DNA of 64,000 nt from contig NZFL01000011.1 of NCBI GenBank assembly GCA_002690655.1, forward strand, positions 62,247-126,246, given 5' to 3'. This stretch comes from Pedosphaera sp. (GTDB taxonomy: Bacteria; Verrucomicrobiota; Verrucomicrobiia; Limisphaerales; AAA164-E04). Below are positions 45,051 to 54,446 of this stretch, one piece after another. Positions within the stretch are counted from its first letter, which is position 1; every line of letters starts with the position of its first letter. The position numbers and the translations under genes were made by a program. The notes beneath the pieces were generated by a model that did not search any database, was not told the DNA's origin, and saw nothing but the letters and a program-made list of their open reading frames with translations.

Positions 45051-46616
45051 ATGATAGACTCGACGGACTCATTAGATGAATTGCTCACATGCAGGCTAGG
45101 GGCAGGGAAAAGGGACGTTCAGCCCTGCACAATTGTGATTTTTGGTGCCAGTGGGGATCTTACGTCACGCAAGCTTATTCCCGCTCTCTATCATTTGTAT
45201 AAGGAGAAACAATTGCCTCAACCTTTTCGGATCCTTGGATTTGCCAGGCGCGACAAATCTGACGACTCCTGGCGCGCTGAGCTTTTGGAGGGGTTGAAAA
45301 AATACTCACGAAGCAAGAGTGTGGACTTGGCATTATGGACTCAGTTTGCTGAAACTATTTTTTATCACCGAGGTGATTTGAGCGATTTAGAGGCCTATAA
45401 ATCACTCAAGATTTCGCTGGATCAAGCTGAGGATGATCGTTTGAAGAAGAATCTCCTGTTCTATCTGGCCATTTCCCCCAGTCAGTTCTCAGAAGCTGTC
45501 CAGCACCTCAGTGAGGCAAGGCTCTTGTCCAAGGAAGAAACAGGTGACCATTGGCAGCGAATCGTTGTTGAAAAGCCTTTCGGACATGACGGACCGTCTG
45601 CTCATGAACTGAATGAGAGTCTTACTCATCATGCCCATGAACGTCAGATTTACCGTATTGATCATTACCTCGGCAAGGAGACGGTTCAGAATATCATGGT
45701 GTTTCGTTTCTCTAATTTCATCTTCGAGGAACTTTGGACGAGACAATCCATTGACCATATTCAAATCACCGTGAGTGAAAAGCTTGGGGTGGGCTCACGT
45801 GGGGGATACTATGAAGAAGCTGGTGCACTTCGTGATATGGTACAGAACCACCTCCTTCAGGTCATGTCTCTCATTGCGATGGAACCCCCGGTTTCTTTGA
45901 ATGATGAATCCATTCGTGATGAAAAAGTAAAACTCCTTCAGAGTATTCGTCCGATGACGGAGGAGGATGTCGCGAGCCGCGTTGTCCGAGGGCAATATTT
46001 TGCGGGAATGATGGACGGGGAGATGCGCCCTGCCTACCGGCAGGAACAAAAAGTGTCCCCTACATCCAACGTGGAAACCTATTCCGCCATGAAGTTATTT
46101 GTGGATAACTGGCGTTGGTCTGGTGTGCCTTTCTACCTGCGAACTGGAAAAAATTTACCCTTGAGTGCCAGTGAGGTTCGTGTTCAGTTCCGTCCTGTGC
46201 CGAATGTGCTTTTTGCTGCTCAATGTCAACATAACCTTGATTCCAACGCGCTGACATTGAGGTTGCAGCCTAACGAGGGGATCAACCTGCGATTCAATGG
46301 CAAGGTCCCCGGTAACAGTTCCGAATTGCGGCCAGTGAGCATGCAGTTCAGTTATGATACGGAATTTGGCGCCTACACTCCAGAGGCTTACGAGCGATTA
46401 CTTCTGGAAGCCGTAGCAGGGGATGCTACCCTTTTCATCCGTCGCGATGAGGTCGAGGCGGCCTGGAAGGTCGTGGATACCATTCGAAAGGCATGGGAGG
46501 GTAAGCCATTGAGTAATCGCGAATTTTATTCCGCTGGAACCTGGGGTCCTGAAGCTGCTGATGAATTATTGGGGCGCTCTGGTCATAGGTGGAGAAATCC
46601 TGTGATCCACTCTTAA
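45051..46616 (+). CDS. zwf: Glucose-6-phosphate 1-dehydrogenase
   Basis: A 521-residue protein. The NADP motif IFGASGDLTSRKLIPALYHL is near the N-terminus, VEKPFGHD and the active-site RIDHYLGKETVQN are intact, and GVPFYLRTGKNLP and RRDEVEAAWKVVD follow. It oxidises glucose-6-phosphate to 6-phosphogluconolactone with NADP. The next gene, pgl, performs the following step, 42 bases downstream. Confidence 0.97.
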   Translation: MIDSTDSLDELLTCRLGAGKRDVQPCTIVIFGASGDLTSRKLIPALYHLYKEKQLPQPFRILGFARRDKSDDSWRAELLEGLKKYSRSKSVDLALWTQFAETIFYHRGDLSDLEAYKSLKISLDQAEDDRLKKNLLFYLAISPSQFSEAVQHLSEARLLSKEETGDHWQRIVVEKPFGHDGPSAHELNESLTHHAHERQIYRIDHYLGKETVQNIMVFRFSNFIFEELWTRQSIDHIQITVSEKLGVGSRGGYYEEAGALRDMVQNHLLQVMSLIAMEPPVSLNDESIRDEKVKLLQSIRPMTEEDVASRVVRGQYFAGMMDGEMRPAYRQEQKVSPTSNVETYSAMKLFVDNWRWSGVPFYLRTGKNLPLSASEVRVQFRPVPNVLFAAQCQHNLDSNALTLRLQPNEGINLRFNGKVPGNSSELRPVSMQFSYDTEFGAYTPEAYERLLLEAVAGDATLFIRRDEVEAAWKVVDTIRKAWEGKPLSNREFYSAGTWGPEAADELLGRSGHRWRNPVIHS

Positions 46617-46658
46617 GTGCAAAGATCAATCAACACGCAGCTGCATTAAAACCACCTC

Positions 46659-47396
46659 ATGAAAGAAGTTCGATATCGTGCTCAAGTTTTCAAAAACCCT
46701 GCGTATCTGGGTTCTTCGGCGGCGCGCCAATGGTTTGAGGCAGTAAAAGTTCTGAAAGACAATCAGCCATTCAACGTTGCTCTTTCCGGTGGTCGAATAG
46801 CTGCTCCATTCCTTCAGGAAGCTTCGGCACTGTTTGGCAAATCGCCAGATCTTCTGAAACGACTCAATATTTTTTGGGCAGATGAGCGTTGTGTTGGTCC
46901 AGAGCATCCAGATAGTAATCATGCGATGTTTCAGGAAAACTTTGCAAATCCAGTTTCATTCCCCGATTCGAGGGTTTTCAGGTTTCGAGGTGAAGACGAT
47001 CCAGACAAAGCCGCCAAATCAATGGCATCCACATTGAAAGTCAAACTTCCCTTGAATTCAAGAGGTGTGCCTATATTTGATCTCATCTTTCTAGGTATGG
47101 GGGAGGATGGACATGTGGCGTCTCTTTTTCCTGAGAATATGGCAGAAGACCTCATGCGTTCTGATCGTCACGTGTTTCAAGTTGTCGCTTCCAAACCACC
47201 TCCACAAAGACTTACTTTGTCTTATGATGTTCTGGAAGCATCCAAGCATGTGTGGGCGCTTATCAGTGGTGCCGGAAAAGAAACAGCCTTGCGGGAATCC
47301 ATCGGACACCACGGGCAAACTCCATTTGCCCGTGTCATTCAAGCTAGAGTTCACACCGAAATATTGACGGATATTGCCATCCATGATTCTGTCTGA
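46659..47396 (+). CDS. pgl: 6-phosphogluconolactonase
   Basis: A 245-residue protein. VALSGGRIAAPF, IFWADERCVGPEHPDSNHAM and LIFLGMGEDGHVASLFP are the diagnostic blocks of the DevB/Pgl family. It hydrolyses 6-phosphogluconolactone. Position after zwf indicates a short oxidative pentose phosphate operon. Confidence 0.96.
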   Translation: MKEVRYRAQVFKNPAYLGSSAARQWFEAVKVLKDNQPFNVALSGGRIAAPFLQEASALFGKSPDLLKRLNIFWADERCVGPEHPDSNHAMFQENFANPVSFPDSRVFRFRGEDDPDKAAKSMASTLKVKLPLNSRGVPIFDLIFLGMGEDGHVASLFPENMAEDLMRSDRHVFQVVASKPPPQRLTLSYDVLEASKHVWALISGAGKETALRESIGHHGQTPFARVIQARVHTEILTDIAIHDSV

Positions 47397-47542
47397 ATTC
47401 GTTTCATAGGCTCAGTCAGTCAGGAAATAGAAAAGGAGAAGTCACCCAATTAATCTGCTTCTCAGTTCAGGTAATTTTTTGACTCAAGATGAGCGCATAA
47501 ATCTTGGAATATCGGTTGAAACGACATAGGTTCATATCATCT

Positions 47543-50500
47543 ATGAATCCTCAAATCAATATTCGACGGGTAATCGGTTTGCTTTTGATCCTGTCTTTGT
47601 GTGTTGCTCAGGCTGCAGGCCGTCAGTTGACTGGAGGGCACGCACCTGCGTCCTCGGCTCCCATTCCTCCTGAAAATGCCGCTTCGACCTTCAGTGTTCC
47701 TGAAGGTTTTGAGATGCGACTGTTCGCAGCGGAACCCGACGTAGTGAATCCTGTTGCGATGGATTGGGATGAGCGGGGCAGATTGTGGGTGCTGGAACTT
47801 TTTGAATATCCTCTGGGTGCCAAGCGCGGTGAAAAGCCGAGAGATCGTATTCGTATTCTGGAGGACACGGATGCTGATGGTCGAGCGGACAAATCTACTT
47901 TGTTTGCTGATGGTCTGAATCTGGCCACAGGTTTGTTGTTGGGAAATGGTGGTGTCTATGTAGGGCAAGCGCCCTACTTGCTGTTCCTTGAAGATACCAA
48001 TGGAGATGATCGTGCCGATAAGCGTACTACCCTTCTGGGTGGGTTCGGATTGGAAGATAGACATGAGCTTTTGAACGGATTTGCATGGGGGCCCGATGGA
48101 TGGCTATATATGACACAGGGCGTTTTCACTCATTCAAAAGTGAAGGATCCGGAACACCCGGAACGCCCTGAAGTCATCATGAATGCTGCTGTAGGGCGCT
48201 TCCATCCGGATACAAAAGCGTTCGAAGTCTTCGCTGATGGTGCCTCCAATCAGTGGCATGTTGATTTCGACCGTTTTGGAAATGCATTTGTCAGTGCATG
48301 TGTGATTGACCATTTATTCCACATGGCACCCGGGGGGCTTTATACCCGTCAAGCGGGACGACCTGAGCATGCCTATAGCTACGAGCTTCTGCCGTCTATT
48401 GTAGATCACAAACATTACCGCGCTGCTTACTGTGGCATATCAATCTACCAAGGGAACCAATACCCGCAATCCTATCAAGGTCGCGTGCTCATGGGGAATA
48501 TACATGAGAATGCTGTCAATATGGATCGTTTGGAGCGTGATGGTTCGTCGTTTAAAGCCCATGCATTGGATAACTTTGTTGAATCAACCGATGGCTGGTT
48601 CCGCGCCGTGAGTGAGCAGATTGGGCCTGATGGTACCGTCTGGATCGCTGATTGGTATGACAAATATCCATGCTATCAAAACGCTAACGCAGATCCCGAG
48701 GGTGTGGATCGTCAGTATGGACGCATCTGGCGTGTGGCATATGTGGGAGATCAGCCTGATAAACCACTTCCCAGCAGACCTGCAGTAAACATGAATCTCG
48801 CTCTCAAAAGCAGTCAAGACCTCATTGGTTTATTGGCTCATTCAAACGTATGGCATCGGGAAACCGCTCAACGTTTGCTTAACGAACGAAAAGACAATCA
48901 TACTCAAAAACATCTAGTAAAATTGATGGAAACAGGCGATTCCATTGAGTCACGACTTACGGCACTCTGGACTTTGCACGGCGCTGGTTTACTTGATGAA
49001 TCCATCCTCAAAAAAGCAGAAGAAGATGGGCATTTTGCGATCCGAAGCTGGGCAGCACGCCTCACTGGTGAGCGACGTTCATCAGACCCGGCGGCATTGG
49101 CCAGATTGCAACGGCTTGCCGAAGATCGCCACCCCTCCGTGAGAAATGCAGTGGCAACCGCCTTGAGGCAATACAGCTCCGGAGCCTTGACTGTAAACCG
49201 TCCATCGCGAGTCAACCTGTCATTATCTGATTTGGGCCCGATATTTGCGAGTTTGATTCTGGCTTCCGCAGCAGAAGAAGATCCGCTTATTCCATTCATG
49301 ACCTGGATGGCTTTGGAACCTTGGGTGACTGATGCGCCCCAGATAATTTTAAGCTGGCTTGTTAGCAACGGAGAATCCACAAAACCCCTCAGTCAGAAAA
49401 TGCTTTATAAAACCATGCGACGGCTCTGTGATCAGGCGGATGCAGGGGGCATGAGCGTGGCGGCTGAAGCGTTGTCTGATCTGTTGTCAGGCGACCGTGA
49501 GCTTTTGTTGAGTGGTTTGGATGGTTTAATTGACGGTCAGAAACTCACCAAAACCTTGCCTGCTGGAAAAGGAAAAGCCTTACTTGTTGAACTTTCAAAA
49601 GCAACGGACCCCTCGTTACGCCGCCGTTATTGGCAGCTTGGCTCACTCTGGGGAGATGATGCTACTGTGGAGCAGCTGGCAGGGATTATCTCGAATCCAT
49701 CCACAAAAAATGATGAGCTGGAGTTAGCGATCGGCCTTGCGAGACAAATCAATCATCCGGAAATTATCAACGCATTGTTATTTCGTATCGAGTCAGGAGC
49801 ACAAGCGGACATGGTGAATGATGCCATTGAAGCTCTGGGGACACATCAGGATGCTCGAGTGCCTGATCTCCTGATTAACCTTTGGCCTGAGTTTGCTATG
49901 GCGCAAAAACAGATCAGCATAGCAGTAATGGTATCCAGGCCAACGTGGTTGAATGCTTTTTTATCCGCCGTGGAATCCAGGAAGATTTTACCTGCCGATG
50001 TGCCGGCATCCGTCATCCGATCGTTGGCTAACCATCGAAATGACGACATCAAAGCGCGGGCGCAAAAAAGCATCGGCCGTTTCCGCGAACCCAATGCCAG
50101 TATGGACCGCTTGATTGATGAAAAAAGGCAAGTGGTTCTTGAGGGGGAACCGGATCCGGTCAACGGACGTCAATTGACCGAAATGGTGTGTCTGGTCTGT
50201 CACCAGCTTCATGGGAAGGGAGCAAATGTAGGCCCGGATCTGACAGGGGTAGGGCGATCTACCCTGGATGCCCTTCTGGCCAATGTGATCAATCCCAACC
50301 AACTCATTGGGGCAGGCTACGAGAACACGGTCATCGAAACCAAAGACGAACGCAGTGTGAGTGGTCGTTTAGTGGAAGAAACGGATAGTTATGTCAAACT
50401 GCTTGCAGCCGGCCCACGCGAGGAAGTCATTTCCAAATCAGACATTCAAACACGCGCAATCACCGAAAATTCGGTGATGCCCGAGGGGTTGGAGCAAATG

Positions 50501-51040
50501 GGAGATAAAGACTTCAGAGATATGATCTGGTTCATCCTGAATCCTCCAGAAGATCAAAGGCCCTTGACCGCTGCCTTGCGGCGTGAACTCGTGGGCGAAG
50601 CACCAGATAGTGTTCAACGCGATTACGAATCCATCAGCCTCTGGAACCCTGACTGGCAAGTTGAATCCTCAGAAAAGGGCAATGCTCCCACTATTGAACC
50701 GGATTGGGAAGATGCAAAAAACGTTTTGGTTACGCATCCTTTCTGGCATCAGCGTGGAGCAGCATTGCTGAGGAAAGTGAATATACCGGCTCAGGGCAAA
50801 ACCTTCCTTCGCTTCAAGGTCGCCTCTGCGCCAGAAGGTCAGTGGGTCCTGCGTGTGTTTGCGGACCTGAAGCTTGTTCAACGACAGAGTGTTTCTCGTC
50901 AAAAAGGCGTATGGAACATGGTGGAAATCGACTTGACGCCATTTGCTGGAAAAGAAATTCCTGTTCGCCTCGAAAATTATGCTTATGACATGAAGAACGA
51001 CTTTGGATACTGGGGGGCGGTCAAGTTGATCACCAAGTAA
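47543..51040 (+). CDS. PVC-type CxxCH dehydrogenase-like protein (second copy, longer)
   Basis: A 1,165-residue protein from the ATG at 47543, with a signal peptide (VIGLLLILSLCVAQAAG). The propeller has GFEMRLFAAEPDVVNPVAMDWD, RIRILEDTDADGRADK and LLFLEDTNGDDRADKR. HEAT-like repeats follow, then the heme module CLVCHQLHGKGANVGPDLTG near residue 883. A further beta-sandwich of about 140 residues (HPFWHQRGAALLRKVNI through NDFGYWGAVKL) follows that is absent from the copy at 37100. It is probably a periplasmic dehydrogenase with an added carbohydrate-binding-like domain. Confidence 0.9.
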   Translation: MNPQINIRRVIGLLLILSLCVAQAAGRQLTGGHAPASSAPIPPENAASTFSVPEGFEMRLFAAEPDVVNPVAMDWDERGRLWVLELFEYPLGAKRGEKPRDRIRILEDTDADGRADKSTLFADGLNLATGLLLGNGGVYVGQAPYLLFLEDTNGDDRADKRTTLLGGFGLEDRHELLNGFAWGPDGWLYMTQGVFTHSKVKDPEHPERPEVIMNAAVGRFHPDTKAFEVFADGASNQWHVDFDRFGNAFVSACVIDHLFHMAPGGLYTRQAGRPEHAYSYELLPSIVDHKHYRAAYCGISIYQGNQYPQSYQGRVLMGNIHENAVNMDRLERDGSSFKAHALDNFVESTDGWFRAVSEQIGPDGTVWIADWYDKYPCYQNANADPEGVDRQYGRIWRVAYVGDQPDKPLPSRPAVNMNLALKSSQDLIGLLAHSNVWHRETAQRLLNERKDNHTQKHLVKLMETGDSIESRLTALWTLHGAGLLDESILKKAEEDGHFAIRSWAARLTGERRSSDPAALARLQRLAEDRHPSVRNAVATALRQYSSGALTVNRPSRVNLSLSDLGPIFASLILASAAEEDPLIPFMTWMALEPWVTDAPQIILSWLVSNGESTKPLSQKMLYKTMRRLCDQADAGGMSVAAEALSDLLSGDRELLLSGLDGLIDGQKLTKTLPAGKGKALLVELSKATDPSLRRRYWQLGSLWGDDATVEQLAGIISNPSTKNDELELAIGLARQINHPEIINALLFRIESGAQADMVNDAIEALGTHQDARVPDLLINLWPEFAMAQKQISIAVMVSRPTWLNAFLSAVESRKILPADVPASVIRSLANHRNDDIKARAQKSIGRFREPNASMDRLIDEKRQVVLEGEPDPVNGRQLTEMVCLVCHQLHGKGANVGPDLTGVGRSTLDALLANVINPNQLIGAGYENTVIETKDERSVSGRLVEETDSYVKLLAAGPREEVISKSDIQTRAITENSVMPEGLEQMGDKDFRDMIWFILNPPEDQRPLTAALRRELVGEAPDSVQRDYESISLWNPDWQVESSEKGNAPTIEPDWEDAKNVLVTHPFWHQRGAALLRKVNIPAQGKTFLRFKVASAPEGQWVLRVFADLKLVQRQSVSRQKGVWNMVEIDLTPFAGKEIPVRLENYAYDMKNDFGYWGAVKLITK

Positions 51041-51054
51041 ATTGGCAAACCGGA

Positions 51055-52014
51055 TCAGGCCGGGAGTTGGAAACTCCCGGATTTCCATTCCTTCTCTATT
51101 TGAGTTTTGATTTGTTTGCAGCCCAAACGTTGAAAACATTCCTTCACGGCTGGAAATTGCTCGGTCAGGATCCCGGCCAGAAGGAGATAACCGCCGGGTT
51201 TGAGCCGGTTGAGAATGGTTTCCGCGTGCGATTTCAGGAGGTCATGCATGAGATTGGCACAGACCAAGTCATATTTACTGGCTGTTTCTGGCTTCAATTT
51301 CGTCAGGTCACTTCGAGATACCCGGATAAGGTCAGAGACATCATTGCTTTCGGCATTGTCACGCGTAACGGTCACTGAATCTGGATCAAAATCAAAGGCT
51401 TTTACTGGGATGTATCCAAGCTTGGCAGCGGCGATAGCAAGGATGCCTGAACCTGTGCCGACATCCAGAAGCGAGGGATTGTTCAACTTGGATTGTAGGC
51501 GTTCGATCTCTTCAAGGCAAAATCGTGTTGTAGCGTGCTGCCCTGTGCCAAAGCTCAGCCCCGGATCCAGAACGATCAATGATTGGCTTTTCCGGGGCTT
51601 TCGACGGTTCCAGCTAGGCTTGATCAGCAGACGGCTACCTATCTCTAGAGGTTTGAAATGCCGTTTCCAGGATTCCTGCCAATCATTGGCTTTGATTTTG
51701 CGACATGTGGCCTTCCAATTCTGGTTTTTTGTTTCACCCGGAAAAAACTCCAGTACCTGCCGCTTGAGCTGGTGATTGCGCTCTCTGGACCATTGGGAGC
51801 GCTCTGTGATAAACGCAGAAACAATGGCTGAATCACTTTCAAGCGGGCAATAAGCAGAGGCAGGTTGCTCCAACAAGGCGGACAGCAATTCAGTGACAGG
51901 TTCATCCAGACATTTCGGGACTTCAATGGAAATCTGCCAGACAGTGGTATCCTTAGTTGCTGCTGAAGACATAGTAGGTTGATTCAGATGGTTCAGGTAA
52001 ATGATGACACCCAC
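51055..52014 (-). CDS. prmA: Ribosomal protein L11 methyltransferase
   Basis: A protein of up to 319 residues. The SAM motif is LLDVGTGSGILAIAAAKLG, DPGLSFGTGQHATTRFCLE is the PrmA-specific block, and VCANLMHDLL is the catalytic-loop region. It methylates L11 in the ribosome stalk. A GTG start lies three bases after the rph stop; the ATG at 51972 is another candidate. It is part of an rph-prmA operon. Confidence 0.95.
   Translation of the reverse strand: MGVIIYLNHLNQPTMSSAATKDTTVWQISIEVPKCLDEPVTELLSALLEQPASAYCPLESDSAIVSAFITERSQWSRERNHQLKRQVLEFFPGETKNQNWKATCRKIKANDWQESWKRHFKPLEIGSRLLIKPSWNRRKPRKSQSLIVLDPGLSFGTGQHATTRFCLEEIERLQSKLNNPSLLDVGTGSGILAIAAAKLGYIPVKAFDFDPDSVTVTRDNAESNDVSDLIRVSRSDLTKLKPETASKYDLVCANLMHDLLKSHAETILNRLKPGGYLLLAGILTEQFPAVKECFQRLGCKQIKTQIEKEWKSGSFQLPA
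51060..51080. terminator. Strong hairpin between convergent genes
   Basis: A perfect nine-base stem CCGGGAGTT/AACTCCCGG with a three-base loop lies 20 bases after the end of the dehydrogenase-like gene and inside the last codons of prmA. It lacks a clear T-run, so its role as a terminator is uncertain. Confidence 0.35.
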
Positions 52015-52017
52015 TGT

Positions 52018-52788
52018 TCACACGGAAGCTGCAATTGCCTTCTCCTGAAGCGTGATCAATTCTTTGATTCCCTTGCTGCCAAGCGCCAGTAACTCAGTAA
52101 GCTCGCCATGGTGGAAAGTTCCTTTTTCACCTGTGCCCTGAAGTTCTATGTATTCGTCCTTATCAGTCATCACAAGATTCATATCGACCTCAGCATTGAC
52201 ATCCTCTTCGTAATTCAAATCCAGCAGTGGAACGCCATCTACAACCCCCATGCTGACGGCAGCAACACCATTCACGATAGGGCTTGTTTTGAGAAGTTTC
52301 TTATCGAGTAATGTCTGAATTGCGAGAGATAATGCGACGAAGCCACCAGTAATCGAAGCAGTGCGTGTACCTCCGTCGGCTTGAAGGACATCACAATCAA
52401 CCCAGATAGTTCTGGGCCCCAGCTTATTGAGGTCGACAGCTGCACGAATAGCTCGTCCGATCAATCGCTGGATTTCCTGAGATCGGCCATCAATGCGCCC
52501 TTTGGTAGCGTCCCTTTGTTTTCGGCTGTGGGTAGAGTAAGGAAGCATGGAGTATTCCGCCGTGATCCAGCCACCTTCCTTTTTCTGTTCTTTCATCCAG
52601 CGAGGGACTTTTTCTTCGATGGTGACACCGCAAACAACTCGCGTGTTTCCCCATTCAATGAGCGTGGAGCCCGTTGCGTGAGGTGCGATATTATTTTTAA
52701 ATTGAATGCCACGAAGCTGATCGGGTAATCGGTCTTCGGAGCGGTTTGGTAAAGGTCTTGAGCTGCTATTTGCTATAATATCTGACAT
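52018..52788 (-). CDS. rph: Ribonuclease PH
   Basis: A 256-residue protein from the ATG at 52788. GSTLIEWGNTRVVCGV, PYSTHSRKQRDATKGRID, RSQEIQRLIGRAIRAAVD and VDCDVLQADGGTRTASI are the full set of RNase PH blocks. It trims tRNA 3' ends by phosphorolysis. It is followed by prmA, and is divergent from asd with about 235 bases between. Confidence 0.97.
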   Translation of the reverse strand: MSDIIANSSSRPLPNRSEDRLPDQLRGIQFKNNIAPHATGSTLIEWGNTRVVCGVTIEEKVPRWMKEQKKEGGWITAEYSMLPYSTHSRKQRDATKGRIDGRSQEIQRLIGRAIRAAVDLNKLGPRTIWVDCDVLQADGGTRTASITGGFVALSLAIQTLLDKKLLKTSPIVNGVAAVSMGVVDGVPLLDLNYEEDVNAEVDMNLVMTDKDEYIELQGTGEKGTFHHGELTELLALGSKGIKELITLQEKAIAASV

Positions 52789-53023
52789 GAAGCGCGATCG
52801 TGCCAAAGGTATTGCTGCAAAGCAAACGGAATGCGTTCATTTTTTCCAAAGGTTGAATATGTATGCTTAACAGGGCGTTTTTCGGGTTTCAACAGAGAAC
52901 GCCACAACGAACAATCAAGGGCGTTTTTGCTTCGTTTGAGTGACTTCTGTCATCAATGGCTCCAAGCTCGAATTGACAAGCAATTAGGTTTCAGTCATAA
53001 ACTTGCCGCCTTTATTAGATAAT

Positions 53024-54028
53024 ATGAATCAAAATCCTCACGTGGCCATTGTAGGCGCTTCGGGTGCCGTAGGTGTCGAAATGATCAAAACCTTGGAGCG
53101 TCGATCCTTTCCGATTGGCAAACTGACTCTTCTTGCCTCGAAACGTTCGGCGGGCAAGAAACTGAAATACAGGGGTAGTGAAATTGCGATTCAAGAATTG
53201 ACGGAATCGGCATTCGAAAATGTGGATATCGCTTTATTCAGTGCCGGTGGTGGCATTTCGAAGCAGTTTGCTCCCTTTGCGGTGAAAGCCGGAGCTGTCG
53301 TGGTCGACAATTCAAGTGCGTTCCGTATTGACCCCAATGTTCCTTTGGTAGTGCCTGAGATTAATCCAGAGGACGCTAAAAGCCATCAAGGTATTATCGC
53401 GAATCCTAATTGCACGACTGCAATCACTTTAATGGCCCTGCATCCTCTGCATAAAGCCTTTGGTGTCACTCGCGTCTTTGCTTCCAGTTATCAGGCGGTT
53501 TCCGGTACGGGAGCTCAGGCGATCAGTGAGCTGGAAAATCAGGTGAAGCAAATTGCCAACAACCAAGAGGTGACGAAAGGAGTCTATCCGCATCAGATTG
53601 CGTTCAACGTTTTACCGCATGTCGATGATTTTCTTGAGTCAGGTTATACGCGCGAAGAAATGAAATTGGAAAATGAAGGTCGCAAGATCATGCATCATGA
53701 CGATTTTAAAGCGAGTGTGACATGTGTGCGCGTGCCTGTGTATCGTGCGCATTCAATAGCCATCAGCGCAGAGTTCAAAAAATCAGTGACGGTTGATGCC
53801 GCAATAAGAGTCTTGTCTGATGCCCCGGGTCTGGATGTAGTGGATGATACGCAAAACAATGTTTATCCATTGCCGTTGATCGCCTCAGGTAAAGATCATT
53901 GTGAAGTGGGCCGTTTGCGTCTCGATTGTGCACTGGATAACGGTTTGTGTTTTTGGGTTGCCGGGGATCAGCTGCTCAAGGGAGCAGCCCTGAATGCTGT
54001 TCAAATTGCCGAGTTGCTGGTTTCGTAG
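53024..54028 (+). CDS. asd: Aspartate-semialdehyde dehydrogenase
   Basis: A 334-residue protein from the ATG at 53024. VAIVGASGAVGVEMI is the NADP motif, IANPNCTTAITLMAL holds the catalytic Cys, and VPVYRAHSIAISAEF contains the active-site His region. It reduces aspartyl phosphate to the semialdehyde for lysine, threonine and methionine synthesis and for diaminopimelate. It stands as a single gene. Confidence 0.97.
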   Translation: MNQNPHVAIVGASGAVGVEMIKTLERRSFPIGKLTLLASKRSAGKKLKYRGSEIAIQELTESAFENVDIALFSAGGGISKQFAPFAVKAGAVVVDNSSAFRIDPNVPLVVPEINPEDAKSHQGIIANPNCTTAITLMALHPLHKAFGVTRVFASSYQAVSGTGAQAISELENQVKQIANNQEVTKGVYPHQIAFNVLPHVDDFLESGYTREEMKLENEGRKIMHHDDFKASVTCVRVPVYRAHSIAISAEFKKSVTVDAAIRVLSDAPGLDVVDDTQNNVYPLPLIASGKDHCEVGRLRLDCALDNGLCFWVAGDQLLKGAALNAVQIAELLVS

Positions 54029-54446
54029 ATAAATGACTCTATTCTCCCTCAAGTAGCCATAAAACTGCGATTCATCTTTGGGATCGCTTCTGGGATCGCT
54101 GATTCCATTTCAAAAAAAACAGGGGGTCCCCAGCCAGGCTGCGACTGGATTGAGTGAAAAGGTTCTCTGACCCGGTCTTGATCGACTTGAGGCAGCTCCA
54201 TGGATATACATACTCAAGGTGTTGCGGTGCATGTGTGAGAAACGCATGGATCTAACGATGTAATTGTTAACATGCGCTGCAGTTTGCTATCCCACCTCAG
54301 CCTTGTCAGCAGCCGTTAAATTTGACATTGGTTCGTGTGCTTGTCATGCAACGGATTATCAAAAGTATCGAAGATCGAATTCAATTTCGATTGATTGCAC
54401 GGCATGGTTTGAGTAATGTTTGAGAATCTGCAGTCACCAAATAATC
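54029..54446. other. Intergenic region before the second DUF1549/1553 gene
   Basis: About 420 bases with no credible gene. It contains a short direct repeat GGGATCGCT (about 54079-54100), a GGGGTCCCC palindrome near 54124, and TTGACA at 54322, which could be a -35 element, but no clear -10 partner. I see no structured RNA or riboswitch motif. Confidence 0.35.

Noticed and set aside
47430-47480. Possible terminator after pgl (GAGAAG..CTTCTC followed by a T-run)
   Set aside because: The stem is only six bases with a loop of about 15, and the T-run is separated from it, so I do not call it.
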